DNA from: Hysterangium stoloniferum | Lineage: Eukaryota; Basidiomycota; Agaricomycetes; Hysterangiales; Hysterangiaceae | Reading direction: 5' to 3' | NCBI GenBank assembly: GCA_015178975.1 | Contig: WHVD01000040.1 | Coordinates: 1 to 64,000 of the forward strand | DNA: 64,000 nucleotides | Shown: piece by piece, positions 44,034-55,194 of the stretch | Numbering within the stretch: position 1 is the stretch's first letter | Layout: the number at the start of each line of letters is the position of its first letter | Made by a program: the position numbers and the translations under genes | Notes under the pieces: model-generated | What the model was told of the DNA's origin: nothing | Database searches by the model: none | The model's input: only the letters and a program-made list of their open reading frames with translations

Positions 44034-45726
44034 CTATGAAGAGTCGGGCCAATGGTCGGTATATTCCTTCAAGTGTATTTCCCTCTCGAACCTGCTGTCA
44101 TAGCCAGCACCGCAACCAGGACAAGTACCTTGAAGTGTAACGATTAGCCAAAGGCTCTAATACCAGAATGAATTGTTCTCACATGGTGTGTGGAAAAATT
44201 TGTTATGTTCCTAAGATAGAAGTGAAGTCAGATTGATCGATAGTGATGAGTTAGAGCGTACACTCACTTCTAATTCCGCTACGCTATCGAGCTCCTGGTT
44301 ACACGCTGGACAAGAGAGGTTGGGTTCGAGGTCTACTGTGTGGCCACCAGGGCTGGCCCAAGAGGTCGGCGATGCCGGGTGGCCTGCAATTTCCGTCAGG
44401 CTGTATTTTTGTAAAGAAGTAAGTGTCATACCTCCACTAGGGTTAGAATGCGGCATCCCAGTGTCCTCAGAAGCATTTGGGGCATATTTGACATAGGCAT
44501 TCAAATACAGGCCGCAACATGTCAAGTGGTGTACCCGGGTGTTACCACTGGGGAAGGATCTACCACAGCCTTCACATGTACCTGAAATAATTTGAGCTAT
44601 GATTGTGGGATTAAGGTCAAATATGGTACTCACATGATATGTGTTCGTCCACCCGGTGATCCTAATGCCATGGCCGCATCAAATGTGCAGGATACACCTC
44701 ATACATGTGATACAACTCTCACCTGCAAATTCTTCACCGTATATCCTCTCCAGGTACATCCAGGTTCAACGCAAGCGAACTCCAGTGAATTATTAGGACC
44801 AGTCTGACGGATTGTGCCCCCACGACGAAGCCCGGCTCCTTCGTAAAATGGATAGACTACGGAATGTGGTAGAGTAAATTACATCTTATGTAAGGAGACT
44901 GACCATCATCGTTTTGATAATTAGCTGACGGAGATGGAACAATGTCTCGTGGCGAGGGATACACATAAGAGACGCCGATGTGAGCGGCGGCATGGCCCGT
45001 ATGGCCCTGTATATTTATTAACATATTATGAAGAGGTCATCGCTGTTCATACTTACGGTAGTAGGGAGGGCCACCGCCAGATCTCCGATGCCAAACGTGT
45101 CGGGCTGGGTAAGGTAGTGACAGGTGTTATCTAATAAAGTGATTCACGTCAATGGTGGTTACTTGGAGAAGAGTAGGGTCGCTTTCCTGCCGACTGGGGA
45201 GACGCCATCGCAAGAGCAGCTTGCATGCTCCGTGCGATATTGTCCGCCTCTATTCCCTGAGATGTTACCTAAAGCCGTAACAAGCGTTTTAAGGGCAAAT
45301 CGTCGCTGGCATGTGCTAGTAATGGGTCGACGTACATGTACTATTTCCAAGTGGTGTTCAGCTTTCTGCCGCAACTGATGTGACTTCTTCACTAAACGGA
45401 TATTACCAACGGTGTTGTTGGTGACTGCGGTCTGTAAGTTGACTCTCTTGTCGTGCAACCTAACAAGACGTGAGCAATCAGTCCTTTCACAACGCATTTG
45501 GGCAAAATTGACCATACAGTGAATTTTCATCAACCAAATGCTTGGTCAAGTAAAGGTTCTTTTTGTCCTGGGGGTCAATGCGGGTGAGCATGTCTTTGAG
45601 CTTTTGGTTACTGGATGACAAGCATTCATCCGCCTTCATTCGGTTCTTCGAAGGAGAAACATAGTTGATAACATGCCGAGAACCATGGATAAGGATCTCG
45701 GTAGCAGGGTGTATGGCGGCCTCCAT
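44034..45726 (-). CDS. coiled-coil/C2H2 zinc-finger protein, copy B
   Basis: Inverted counterpart of 35508-37197 with the same exon layout. Blocks: ADECLSSSNQKLKDMLTRI, KKSHQLRQKAEHHLEIVH, then the fingers FACVEPGCTWRG..., CEGCGRSFPSGNTRVHHLTC, CPACNQELDSVAELEEH and CPGCGAGYDSRFEREIH. Unlike copy A, the short GTAACC...TTAG intron near 45140-45110 joins the two halves in frame, which argues that the coiled-coil and finger parts are one protein. I start at MEAAIHP (45726) to match copy A; an ATG two codons upstream is possible. It ends in DHWPDSS at 44034. Divergent from kinase B. Confidence 0.75.
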
Positions 45727-46264
45727 AGTCACTCTGAAAAAGCGGAATGTGGAGGACGAGCTGATGAGATGGAAACCGTTGAGGGATTGTGGTGGTATAT
45801 AAAAAGGTGGGGGATAAAGTAGTGGAAAGAGAGTACTAAAGATTGTGAGTATGAATTAGGGTACAAGAACATAAACTTATTATACCCATTGTCCTTGAGC
45901 TTCAATTGCCTGGCTGAGAAAGCTTCGGGGATCATCTCATTTGAGACGGTTAGCTGGCTAAAAGGTGTTTTCGCCAAAAATGGACATATTCCAAATATGT
46001 CAAGATGTGAAATAAAGACTTTTATATAACAACAACAAATAGATAACATGACAAGGTGCCGCTAATAAAGTATGAATATCAGGAACCCTATTGTTTTTAA
46101 CGGAATGATGTTAGATTAACTTTGATTTGAACAAATTGGGAGGCGGCTATTATGTAACCGCAACATAACAGAAAGTATTTCCCGCGACTACCACTTCCCG
46201 CTGTAAGATCTACGCTGCACCCGTCCGCTGTATAACGACCGGTCCCCCAGCCCCCTTTCTGAAT
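45727..46264. promoter_or_regulatory. shared promoter region, copy B
   Basis: 538 bp between divergent start codons. TATATAAAAAG at 45796-45806 (minus-strand sense CTTTTTATATA) sits about 70 bp from the zinc-finger start, as in copy A. Confidence 0.55.
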
Positions 46265-47793
46265 ATGATTACTTTTGAGGAATACTACGAGGAACTCGAG
46301 CTCTACCGCACTACCTGGGAACCTGGAGATAGTACCCAGTTGATGCCCTTGGAGACTTTGTGGGTTAAACACCAGATATGGTTAGAATCTCGCGGGTACA
46401 AACTCCGTTCGAGATACCAACATGACTGGATTCCCTCGTGGAAGGGTACTAAGAAGGATCCAGATGATTGTGAAGACTCAATTGTGATGGTCTGTACCTA
46501 TCCTTTTCTAAGTATCGCCCTCACCTCACTGTAACGCATCACTATATTGTATCGTATAACCACCATTAGGTTTATCGCGATATCATCGATGCCATACGTA
46601 TATCCGACGGTGCCCCCGTCGTACTCAAAGCCATTTGGACCGACAGGCGTTCCGATGAGACGCGGATTGGCCAATTATTCTCTAGTCTGGGATTGGCAAC
46701 AGATTCGAGAAACCACTGTGTCCCGATTTATGAAGTCATAGACGGTCCTAATATCGAAGGCATGAAAATTCTGGTCATGCCCCTTCTCCGGCCGTGCTTG
46801 AATCCTCCATTTGTTACTATCGGAGAGGCAGTCGAGTTCTTCAGGCAAATATTTGAAGTGACTACAGCTCATTAATGGTCGCTATTATTCATAAAATCTG
46901 ATGTTGTATTACTTCCAGGGATTGAGTTACATGCATGAGCTTAACATCGCACATCGGTAAGGAGAATTTTATAATATGACCATTATAATCAACAACCTTC
47001 AGGGATCTTCACCGAGGTAATATAATGATGGATGCCAGCGAGATGTATCCTAAAGGATACCATCCCGTACGTCTATCCAAATCGAAAGATCTCCGCCACT
47101 ATGCTACTCATTATACCCGCACCGAACGGCCGCCCATGTATTATCTGCTAGATTTCGGTTTGTCTCACCATTATCCTGAAATAAGGCTTGACATTCCTGT
47201 CCGGGGCGGTGACAAGTCCGTTCCCGAATTCCAAGGGGAAGGACATAAGACGCCATACGACCCTTTCCCTGTTGATGTGTACTATCTTGGCAACATCATT
47301 TTTGAAAAATTTCTTTCAGTCAGTTCATTTCTGAACCGCGAATTCTCATCGTACAAAGCTGAAAAAACCTCAGACGTATTCGAATTTAGAGTTCGTACGG
47401 ACATTGGTGTCAGATATGATACAGACTGACCCAAAAAAGCGCCCCACCATTTTCCAAGTGATATCTCGTATGGACGAAATTATATCCACACTTAATGAAT
47501 TCCAATTACGGCGTCGCTTGATCAGGAAAACAGAGCATATGCCCTTTCGTCTGATGCGTGACGTTATACATTTTATGCGACAGGCTCGATTCGTCGTTGG
47601 GCGTGTGCCGGCCATGCCCCCGAAACGCGTCCCGGCCCCACATAGTGAGGATGCCCAGGCATCGATACGTGCATTTAATGCTGCAACCCGCCCCCACATA
47701 CGCATGTCTAATGGACTAGTAATATTTGGTGAACCACCCCGCCGACAGCCACGCATGCCCCACGATCAGATACGTATATCCGATGAAGGATAA
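46265..47793 (+). CDS. protein kinase-like protein, copy B
   Basis: Exons 46265-46489, 46570-46857, 46919-46956, 47003-47318, 47374-47793, giving 428 residues. The first four exons have exactly the lengths of copy A (225, 288, 38, 316 nt) and the same phases, while the nucleotide sequence differs in many third positions. Key residues are kept: Lys in VVLKAIW, AHRDLHRGNIMMD, YYLLDFGLSH. It stops after DQIRISDEG, so it lacks copy A's acidic tail. Both copies therefore look functional. Confidence 0.88.
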
Positions 47794-48851
47794 AGAGGTC
47801 CCCGGTGGAAAGGCCCTGATGAAGAGCACCCCCCACATATACCCACCGAAAACGCCTTCCCATGTTCATCCGTTACAGGCCCATTGTCCGCATACCCCTC
47901 GAAGAAACCATGAGCCTTCTCTTACTGCATCTTAGCATTGCCTTCATGTTGCTCTCTTTGCTTTCCGCGCTTTCCCTTTGCTTTTCATCATACTATATCA
48001 TCCGCCCTTCAAACCGTATAAATAATTCGAAATGCATGCCGACTCATTAGCAGTAATTCATGTCTCACATGCTTGCTTTTGGTATCCGCCCAAAAGTGCG
48101 GCGAGAACTTGGTTTTCATGCTTGTATCCTCGATATCTCGATATTAGTGCACACATTGAATTTCTTGCTTACAATCAACTGATCCTGTTTTGGACGTTGT
48201 AGTATCATATTTCTCTCAGCCATCAAGGCTGAGTTTATGCTTGCATGCCGACACAACAAGGCTTCCGGTTTCTCCAAGTTCTTGAAGAATGTGAGCTTCG
48301 AGAAGTTTGGTTAATACGTTGTTAAGGTGCGTACGGAAGAGCTTAGGAAGTTACATATTCGATATGACGACACATCGTGCAGTCGGTTAGAAAGGAAGTA
48401 CCTCCGTCACTGACAGTAGATAACAAGGCCATAAATGGACGTTCAAGTTGGGCGACGGGGAATCACACAAGTTTCCGCCAGACTCTGTCACATTGAATCA
48501 GCTTTGGCTTTTTGTCCGCCCTTACAGTATAATCACCCGAAAGACGGGTTTATTGGATGAGCGGTGGATGAGCCGCGCTGACCAATTGTATGTATTCTAC
48601 CATATTCGGAAATTTGTGTTTACAACGCTGCCTGGCATGAACCTCGGTTATCTGTATTGTCCCGTTCGGCACTTTTATAGTTATGGTTCGTTTCTTTTCT
48701 GCGTTTGTTAAGTATGTTATGCAAGCTTCGCGCTCGCTTAATTCTGTCGTCCTTACCCGAACGGAAGGATGATCAATGTGTCAGTGATTGTTTTGTTCAA
48801 CTTGCCGTTCGACATTCTGGTTCATGAAGTTCAATTCTTTTGATGTGAATC

Positions 48852-49120
48852 TATTAAAAATAGTATGAGTTGGCTTATTGTAATACACAATCTACAAGGG
48901 GGTAATAAACTTGTAATAATAGTACTTGTTTGTCAATCAATGTGTCAGTTAGTGAATCACCTTCTGACATGATAGGTAGGATGCTAGTTTAGGTGTACAC
49001 TGGTTCTGGCATGCATTAACCTCACAAAACATGGTCCACAATTAGCATCCTCCTATGAAAAAGTGAGGAAATGGGTGAACCGCCCCTAGGAAAAGGGTGG
49101 TTTCATCACCAATTCCAACA
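48852..49120 (-). mobile_element. solo LTR in segment E of arm B
   Basis: 269 bp present in arm B and absent at the equivalent site in arm A (near 38650). Flanked by GAATC on both sides (48847-48851 and 49121-49125). On the minus strand it opens TGTTGGAATTGGTGATG, an LTR-like start; the other end reads ...TTTTTAATA rather than CA. Confidence 0.75.
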
Positions 49121-49199
49121 GAATCAGGACAAAAGCCTTGTCCTGTGACCCTTGTTTTTTCAGCTTATCTCATGTTACTATGAAGTGGCATCACATTCA

Positions 49200-49835
49200 C
49201 GACTGCTTCATGATAATTCGCAATTATCCTATCCAGACGAACGTCCCACAGCCGGAACGACCAGGTCTAACCGAACGAGGGTATCGCTTCAATCAACAAT
49301 ATTGTTATTCTCGTCGTTCTGATAATGTTCAACGCAGTTCCGAGTCTTAAACCCAGTCCACCAACTCCCCTCCTGCTCAGACAATGACTCCCATCATTTT
49401 TTCCCCCTTTCTGGTGAAACTGACAAGTGTCTGCATTTGAAAATAATTTAATATGAGTCAAAACAAATCACATTTGAAATTGTGGCTGAGCTCCCACAAG
49501 CATGTGAAGGAGATGATGACCATGAAAAATGGGTTTTTCTTGTTGATAATTGAGCGTAACCAGGTATCCATTGCTACAGATGATAGCAGTACCTCAAAGT
49601 ATGAGTGCGTCTCGGAAATTCGAATTGCAACACGCTGTCATCTCCTGATGTTCTGTACATAATTTTTGATGAAATCTGGAGGAAGTGCGCTTGTAGTCAT
49701 AAGTGGGATTATTCCTGAGAACCTGAAGAACAGACAAAAGGGGTTAAGGTCAAGGTCAGTGGCTACACAACTGATGTTATTTCGCTCGCTAGCTCGACCT
49801 TATTGTGTACTCAGGCCTTTGAATAAATTGCGAAA
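49200..49835 (+). pseudogene. coding-like stretch conserved in both E segments
   Basis: Blocks conserved with the minus strand of 38560-37935 include PPERPGLTERGYRFNQQYC-like residues, STNSPPAQTMTP, KHVKEMMTMKNGFFLL and IIPENLKNRQKGLRSR. Frames are broken in both copies at different places. It may be the relic of a third gene of the unit; family unknown. Confidence 0.35.
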
Positions 49836-49865
49836 AAGAATCAAATGTAATGGGAAGGTTGCTGA

Positions 49866-49887
49866 AGGCTGCTGTCTATTGCAGCCT
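49866..49887 (-). other. conserved stem-loop, copy 2 of 4
   Basis: AGGCTGCTGTCTATTGCAGC followed by CT: a 7-bp perfect stem AGGCTGC/GCAGCCT with an 8-nt loop. Confidence 0.55.
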
Positions 49888-50285
49888 CACATTTGCATCG
49901 GTCCAAAGATTGATAGGAACAAACTATATTAAGAGCCATGGTTGCCGCCTGTGTAGCCTGAGTTGTAAGAGTTAGTAAAAAAAGGGTTGAAGTATCATCG
50001 GCCAGCCTCCAGAGTTTTTGGAGGGGGCTTGAAGGACAAAGTTCCATGTGGTGATGGTGGCAGAAAAGATACGTACATGAAGAATGTACTAGAGATGAGT
50101 TACTTTTGATCGTGCATGCAATGTACGCTGCCGTGATTAGATGCATAATGTCTGCAGTAGAAATCAGTCAGCACTTGGGGAAAGACTTCGTTCGGGTGAA
50201 TATTCTGGGCCGGTGTTAGGTGTCCAGCTTTCCACTTTCCTTATTTGCCAAATCAAAGGAGGTGGCTGGAGTGAATATCAATATT

Positions 50286-51780
50286 CACCTTGCTGGAAAG
50301 CTGCCATTCAGTACCTCTGACACTGAACACTGGAATCCCTGATGACAGTGTCCTGACAACTCATTGTCGAGCAATTTCCTTTTTAGGCAATGCTCTTCCA
50401 TTTCCCTTCTGACACTCTTCTGGGATTTCTTGCATCATTTCCCTCTAATATTCACTTTTCCTTGAATTACTATTTGTTTAACCCATACATTCATCATTTT
50501 GATCCATTACTTGTTTTCAATATCTCACCCTTCTGACTACTACTTGTAATTCTGCTTCAGAAATCCATTATGTTCCATGTCACTCTGTTTCTCTGGACTT
50601 AATTAGCATAAAGTCTTCTTCCTGTACACTACCATTCCTCTGTTTGAATATTGACTTAGGTCCCCTTCTTCTAGTCATTACACAAGCTTAACACCATTAT
50701 TTAGTCTTCAGCCAGCCCAAGACTTAATCCACCTTCAACCCCTAGACTTTGGCCTTCTGATTATTAGCTAAGAGTTGGTTGACTTATAGTTTGATACATA
50801 CTTCTTGTTTGCTCAAAATACTGGAGCACCCAGACAGTTTGGGTGAGGATGCAGCACATCAGTTGCCACCAAGCTCCACTTGTTTTAGAACTGGACCCCC
50901 AGTCAAGTATGTACAGACCTCCTGGTTCTCTGCCTAGTTCCCCTTGCACTTCCATACCCTAACAATAACAATGGCCTTTGACATTCTCCTCTTCAGTCAC
51001 TTACATTCTTCCTTAACTATTTGATCAGATTCATTCTCACAGCATTCATATTGATACATGTAAGTTTCCATTTTCTATTCATAAATGTGGTAAAAATGTG
51101 TTAGCCAGGTGATTGTCATCCACTAAATATATGTAAATATACTTTCTAAATGATTCATTTTGATAAACCTCAAAATTTGATTACTCAATTTTCTTTTTTC
51201 ATACCAATTACACAAGGACGCCTTTAGGCATGTAATTTAACTACTTCATGAAATATATACAAAATGTCATATATTTGTCTCAAAATTCTCACGAAAGGTC
51301 AATTTTTTGGGATATATTCAAAAGCAGTATGCCATAACAGTGATGTCTGCTGACTCTTGATATTTTTGAAGCTTGCTGTGGTTTATATGCTGCTAGCGCA
51401 CAAAGCGTATAATCTAGCAATGAATGTGGCGTTTCAGCCTGCCCGGCTGGCGGGGGTGCAATTATAGATACTTTACTTTGTCGTAGGGCCATTGTATCAT
51501 TTACAATATGAATGTTTTCAAGTCTTCTTGTCTTATAGAGAACTCTTAAGTGGAGGGATTGTTAAAATTAATCGATTTCTCTTATGCTTGATTATCTATA
51601 TACATGTACGGGCTTCAATTGAATAGAGCTGACATGGGTAACAGAGGTAAGAGTTTCCATACATCCGCGTCTGTGAGGGGACATGACAGCACTAGTCGCG
51701 AATCCTATCAAGTAAGCCTTATCATATTTGGTATATATAAATCCCATTAAACAGAAGTACACGCTTTTTGCGTTAAAAAC
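50286..51780. other. CpG-poor debris and intergenic sequence
   Basis: 50290-50965 is CpG-poor; its end (GAGGATGCAGCACATCAG ... CCCTAACA at 50965) faintly resembles LTR family A. 50966-51780 shows nothing recognisable apart from the 3' flank of the MFS gene. Confidence 0.35.
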
Positions 51781-53741
51781 TCAAAGGTTATACTCAAACC
51801 AAGCCGATCTATCTCCCAACCCAGCCGGCTCGTCTTTCCTTGACATCACAGCCCTCTTAGACCTCTTCCTCTTATTTTGAATCCACAAATAATACGTATT
51901 CATTGCCGAAATAACGACCATCAATATCGAAAATACGAGCAGTGTGATCGTTGCTTTCGTGTATCGTGGGGGAGGGGATAGCGTGCCGCCGAGAAGCCAA
52001 GTCGCAAGAATTCCACCGGAGTTGGTCATGATGAATCCAATGGCAATTGCTGTTGCACGTCTAGTGTGTGGAGCTGCGTTGTTTGCACTCCATGTTGATA
52101 AGGTTGGGGCCGCGGTGTAGGTTCCTGGGATGGAGAAGAACAGACTTCCGTATTGAACATGATGGTTCTTTGAACCTGGAGATACATGTGAGCGAGGAGA
52201 ATGCGGTCATTTCAGACAGGAAATATACCTAAGAACATGGAAAATCCGATAACACATAATATGAAGGAGAATATCGAGATAAATCCACGACAATGGTATC
52301 GGTCAGCAACATAGGCTCCAATCATGGCCACTGTTAATGATTTAGGCAATATGCACCACCATGTGGTAGGAAATAAAAAACGAACAAAAGAATGCAACAG
52401 CGAATGGAGGAACACTCATTAATTGAGCGCGGGAAGCTGTGAAGCCAAGACCTTGGACGATGCTCGGGGTGAAGCTGTCATGTACATGAGCCATTAATGT
52501 CGAAAAAAGAAGTGTAAACCACGAACTATGCAAGTCCATAAAGAACACAGCCTAAGAAAAAATAAATTTTCCTCGGTCAGAAACAATAATCTTAGAAAAG
52601 GACTCACCATCAAAGAAGAAAATAACGGCCAACATCCAAACTTGGGGCAACTTAAACGCCTCACGAACTTCCTTCCAGCTAAATCGATCCACTTCCTCAT
52701 TTTGGCCAGTGGCACCATCTTCCTTTAATTTTGCAATAACATAGTCCTTTTCCTGCTGGCTAAGGAAAACTGCGTGCTTTGGGGAGTTGGGTAGGAGGAA
52801 AAATGAGATCACCCCGAAGACAACCGTGAAGAGTCCTTCCAGAATGAATATCCAGGCCCAGCCTGGTCGACCGCCGACACCATTCATGTTGATGATGCCG
52901 AATGCAAGGAGACCAGAGAATGCAGCTGATATGGAGGCGGCGGAGAAGAATGCCGAGACACTGAGCGAAGGCTGAGGGTATTCTGCAAAACGGAGATGGG
53001 TGTTCACTCACCGCCATTGAAGTCGTTGACGGGGATAGAAGAATGAAAGATACAAAACGAGTCCGGGAAACACACCGCCTCAATATCAAATACCACTGAT
53101 TATCACAACTTGGCCATAAACATTGGAGTTGCATACCTTCAAAGAGGCCCAAGAAAAATCGACAAACTAGAAGACCATGATAGCTCTTGACAACGCCTTC
53201 CATGAGTATTTAGTATTTATTCCGATAAGATGATGGTTTTACAACTTAAATTTACCTTGCAGAGTCGTCACAATGCCCCATAAGGTCAGCATTGACGGTA
53301 ACATTAAACTAGGTCCCACTGTCTACAGGAAATCATTCGACTGTTTGGTATACATCAAGACAGGCGTTCATACCTTCAAGAGGAGATTTGAAGGAAGCTC
53401 GGCGACAATATATGGCACATAGGTCACAGTTAGAGCAATACTGTATTGAGTATTGCTCATTTTGAGATCTTTCTGTAGGCCAGCGACCCGCGCGTTACCA
53501 AAGTTTGTGCGGTCCTGTACCGCATAGGTAATCAATGTGGTAAACCAACGCAATGTCTCATACTGTTGCTCTAACCCACCAGAAATGACAGTAAATAAAA
53601 CATTGTCGCGAGTGGTAGAATCCACATGTCCAACTTTCGCCAAACCACCTTTTCTAGAACTGGATCTAACACGACATCATCATCATTGTCCGAGGCGGTA
53701 TTTGTTGTGCTTGGGGTGGATTTCAAGTCTGCCGGGTTCAT
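51781..53741 (-). CDS. MFS transporter, Dal5/allantoate permease type (anion:cation symporter family)
   Basis: Ten exons with nine short introns whose phases all match. The start MNPADLKSTPSTTN at 53741 gives a hydrophilic N-terminus with an acidic run, then VVWRKLDMWILPLATMFYLL (first helix). DRTNFGNARVAGLQKDLKMS is the ACS-family signature, followed by YVPYIVAELPSNLLLK and GLLVCRFFLGLFEG. The second half has VADRYHCRGF and RRATAIAIGFIMTNSGGI-like residues, then a long final helix and a basic C-terminal tail ending WFEYNL. Length is about 500 residues, usual for 12-helix transporters of this group, which import vitamins, nicotinate, allantoate or similar anions. The substrate cannot be read from sequence. 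No truncation was seen. Confidence 0.9.
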
Positions 53742-55194
53742 GTCAGCCTAGATGGTGGAGGCAAGAAAGGAATAGAGACAGTGGTCACATTTGATTTTGA
53801 ACAAGCGTCTCCCGGGGTTGAGATCACATGGGATTTTCAGGACGGCGATCGCCGCTTGAAGCGAATGGATATATTAGCTGTCGAGTTAGCGAGATAGCTT
53901 TTAGCTTAATTATTTTTATATAGATAATTGCGATTAACTTTCCCCTCGGTTGGTGTCGGCCATCAAAAATGATCGAGCCTATGCTCTACGATCAGAATTT
54001 ATCAGTAAATTGATTTTCATCTGAGAATAGTACTTCCTCCTCCCAGGCTTATAACCATTTTTGTATAAGTCGGTTTCATTTGTTATCCAACTACTGTTGT
54101 AAGGCGCAGTGTAAATGGATGTGGGTTCATATATAAGCGTTCACCTACAGAAAAAACCGTCAATTAATTCACCTGCCACAGTACCAAAACTGCCCGTGTT
54201 ATGTTTTCTTCTTCTCGTGAGTGCAGAAGAATGAGGACGAGGAGATAGTATCACTACTGACGCTCACATTTCGAATTAATTTTTTAAATCAGTACGAGGT
54301 ATAACACTCATAGAAAGTCGAACGAATTTGTCAACTTGCTTTGTGATGAATGTTCAACGAACTGCCATAAAAAATCCTCGTGGTACTGCTGATATCTCAA
54401 CGTGGTTTTTCTATGATCCATGGGTGTGGTGTTAAATATTATACTAAGTATACTAGGGTCTATATCAAAAACCACTTTGACTTTGAAATACATAACATTT
54501 GACAACATTCAATTTGTTCCCATCCCTGCGCAGGCATAGATTTGTCGTCTACATTTATGTCTCCCATGCCCTCAATCATCAAATGGGATCGCGACCAGAC
54601 TCAGCGTAAAAGCAGTAAGACTTACCAGGCAGCTTGACAGAGATCACCCCAGTATTGATTAATTACCCGTTTTTTCAAAAAAAAAGGGAACAATGACACG
54701 AAGAATTCATAAAGCGAAGATTTAAGGTGTTGTTATCTATAATTTTGATGATGGTATTATCAGTAAAATGGTTTTAAGCCCTGAAAGGAAATATGTACCC
54801 TATTCTGGGAGGCTCCACAACTTCCGGCCCGGGGATCCCTGGCTTGGTGTGTGGTCAATGTCTCATAACAACATATGAATTTGCATTAAATTCCAGTATT
54901 TTCTACATTAGAATGTTGGTGGGCCTGAGAAAGGTTTTGACGTGGGAAGCTAATCCGGGGTTTTTTTAGAGGCCAGAAGCATACATAATCTGGGCAAAAA
55001 TGTGAGCTTTGGCGGCTCGATCAATTTCAAAATTTGCTATGCCAGATCTGATCCGGGGAAAAAGGGTTAAATCACACCATTTCTGTTGGGTCAAAAAGTC
55101 GAGAATGATATTGAGATCATAGGGGTTTTCTGGGGTATATATGTACGTAATGAATCCATTGTTTCGAATGGTAACCGGTGACAGCGGCCAGTCG
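53742..55194. other. intergenic, nothing recognised
   Basis: Upstream region of the MFS gene and downstream region of the next gene, both transcribed leftward. No gene or repeat was found. Confidence 0.5.

Larger units (their letters stand above)
43790..50285 (-). repeat. arm B, inverted copy of the kinase/zinc-finger unit
   Basis: Read on the minus strand the order is E (50285-48190, with a 269-bp insertion), J (48190-47930), kinase B, zinc-finger B, ending at about 43790, which corresponds to about 37450 in arm A. Confidence 0.8.

Noticed and set aside
43826..44496. ORFs antisense to zinc-finger copy B
   Set aside because: Shadows of the finger exons, which have the supported splice ph­ases and cysteine/histidine spacing.
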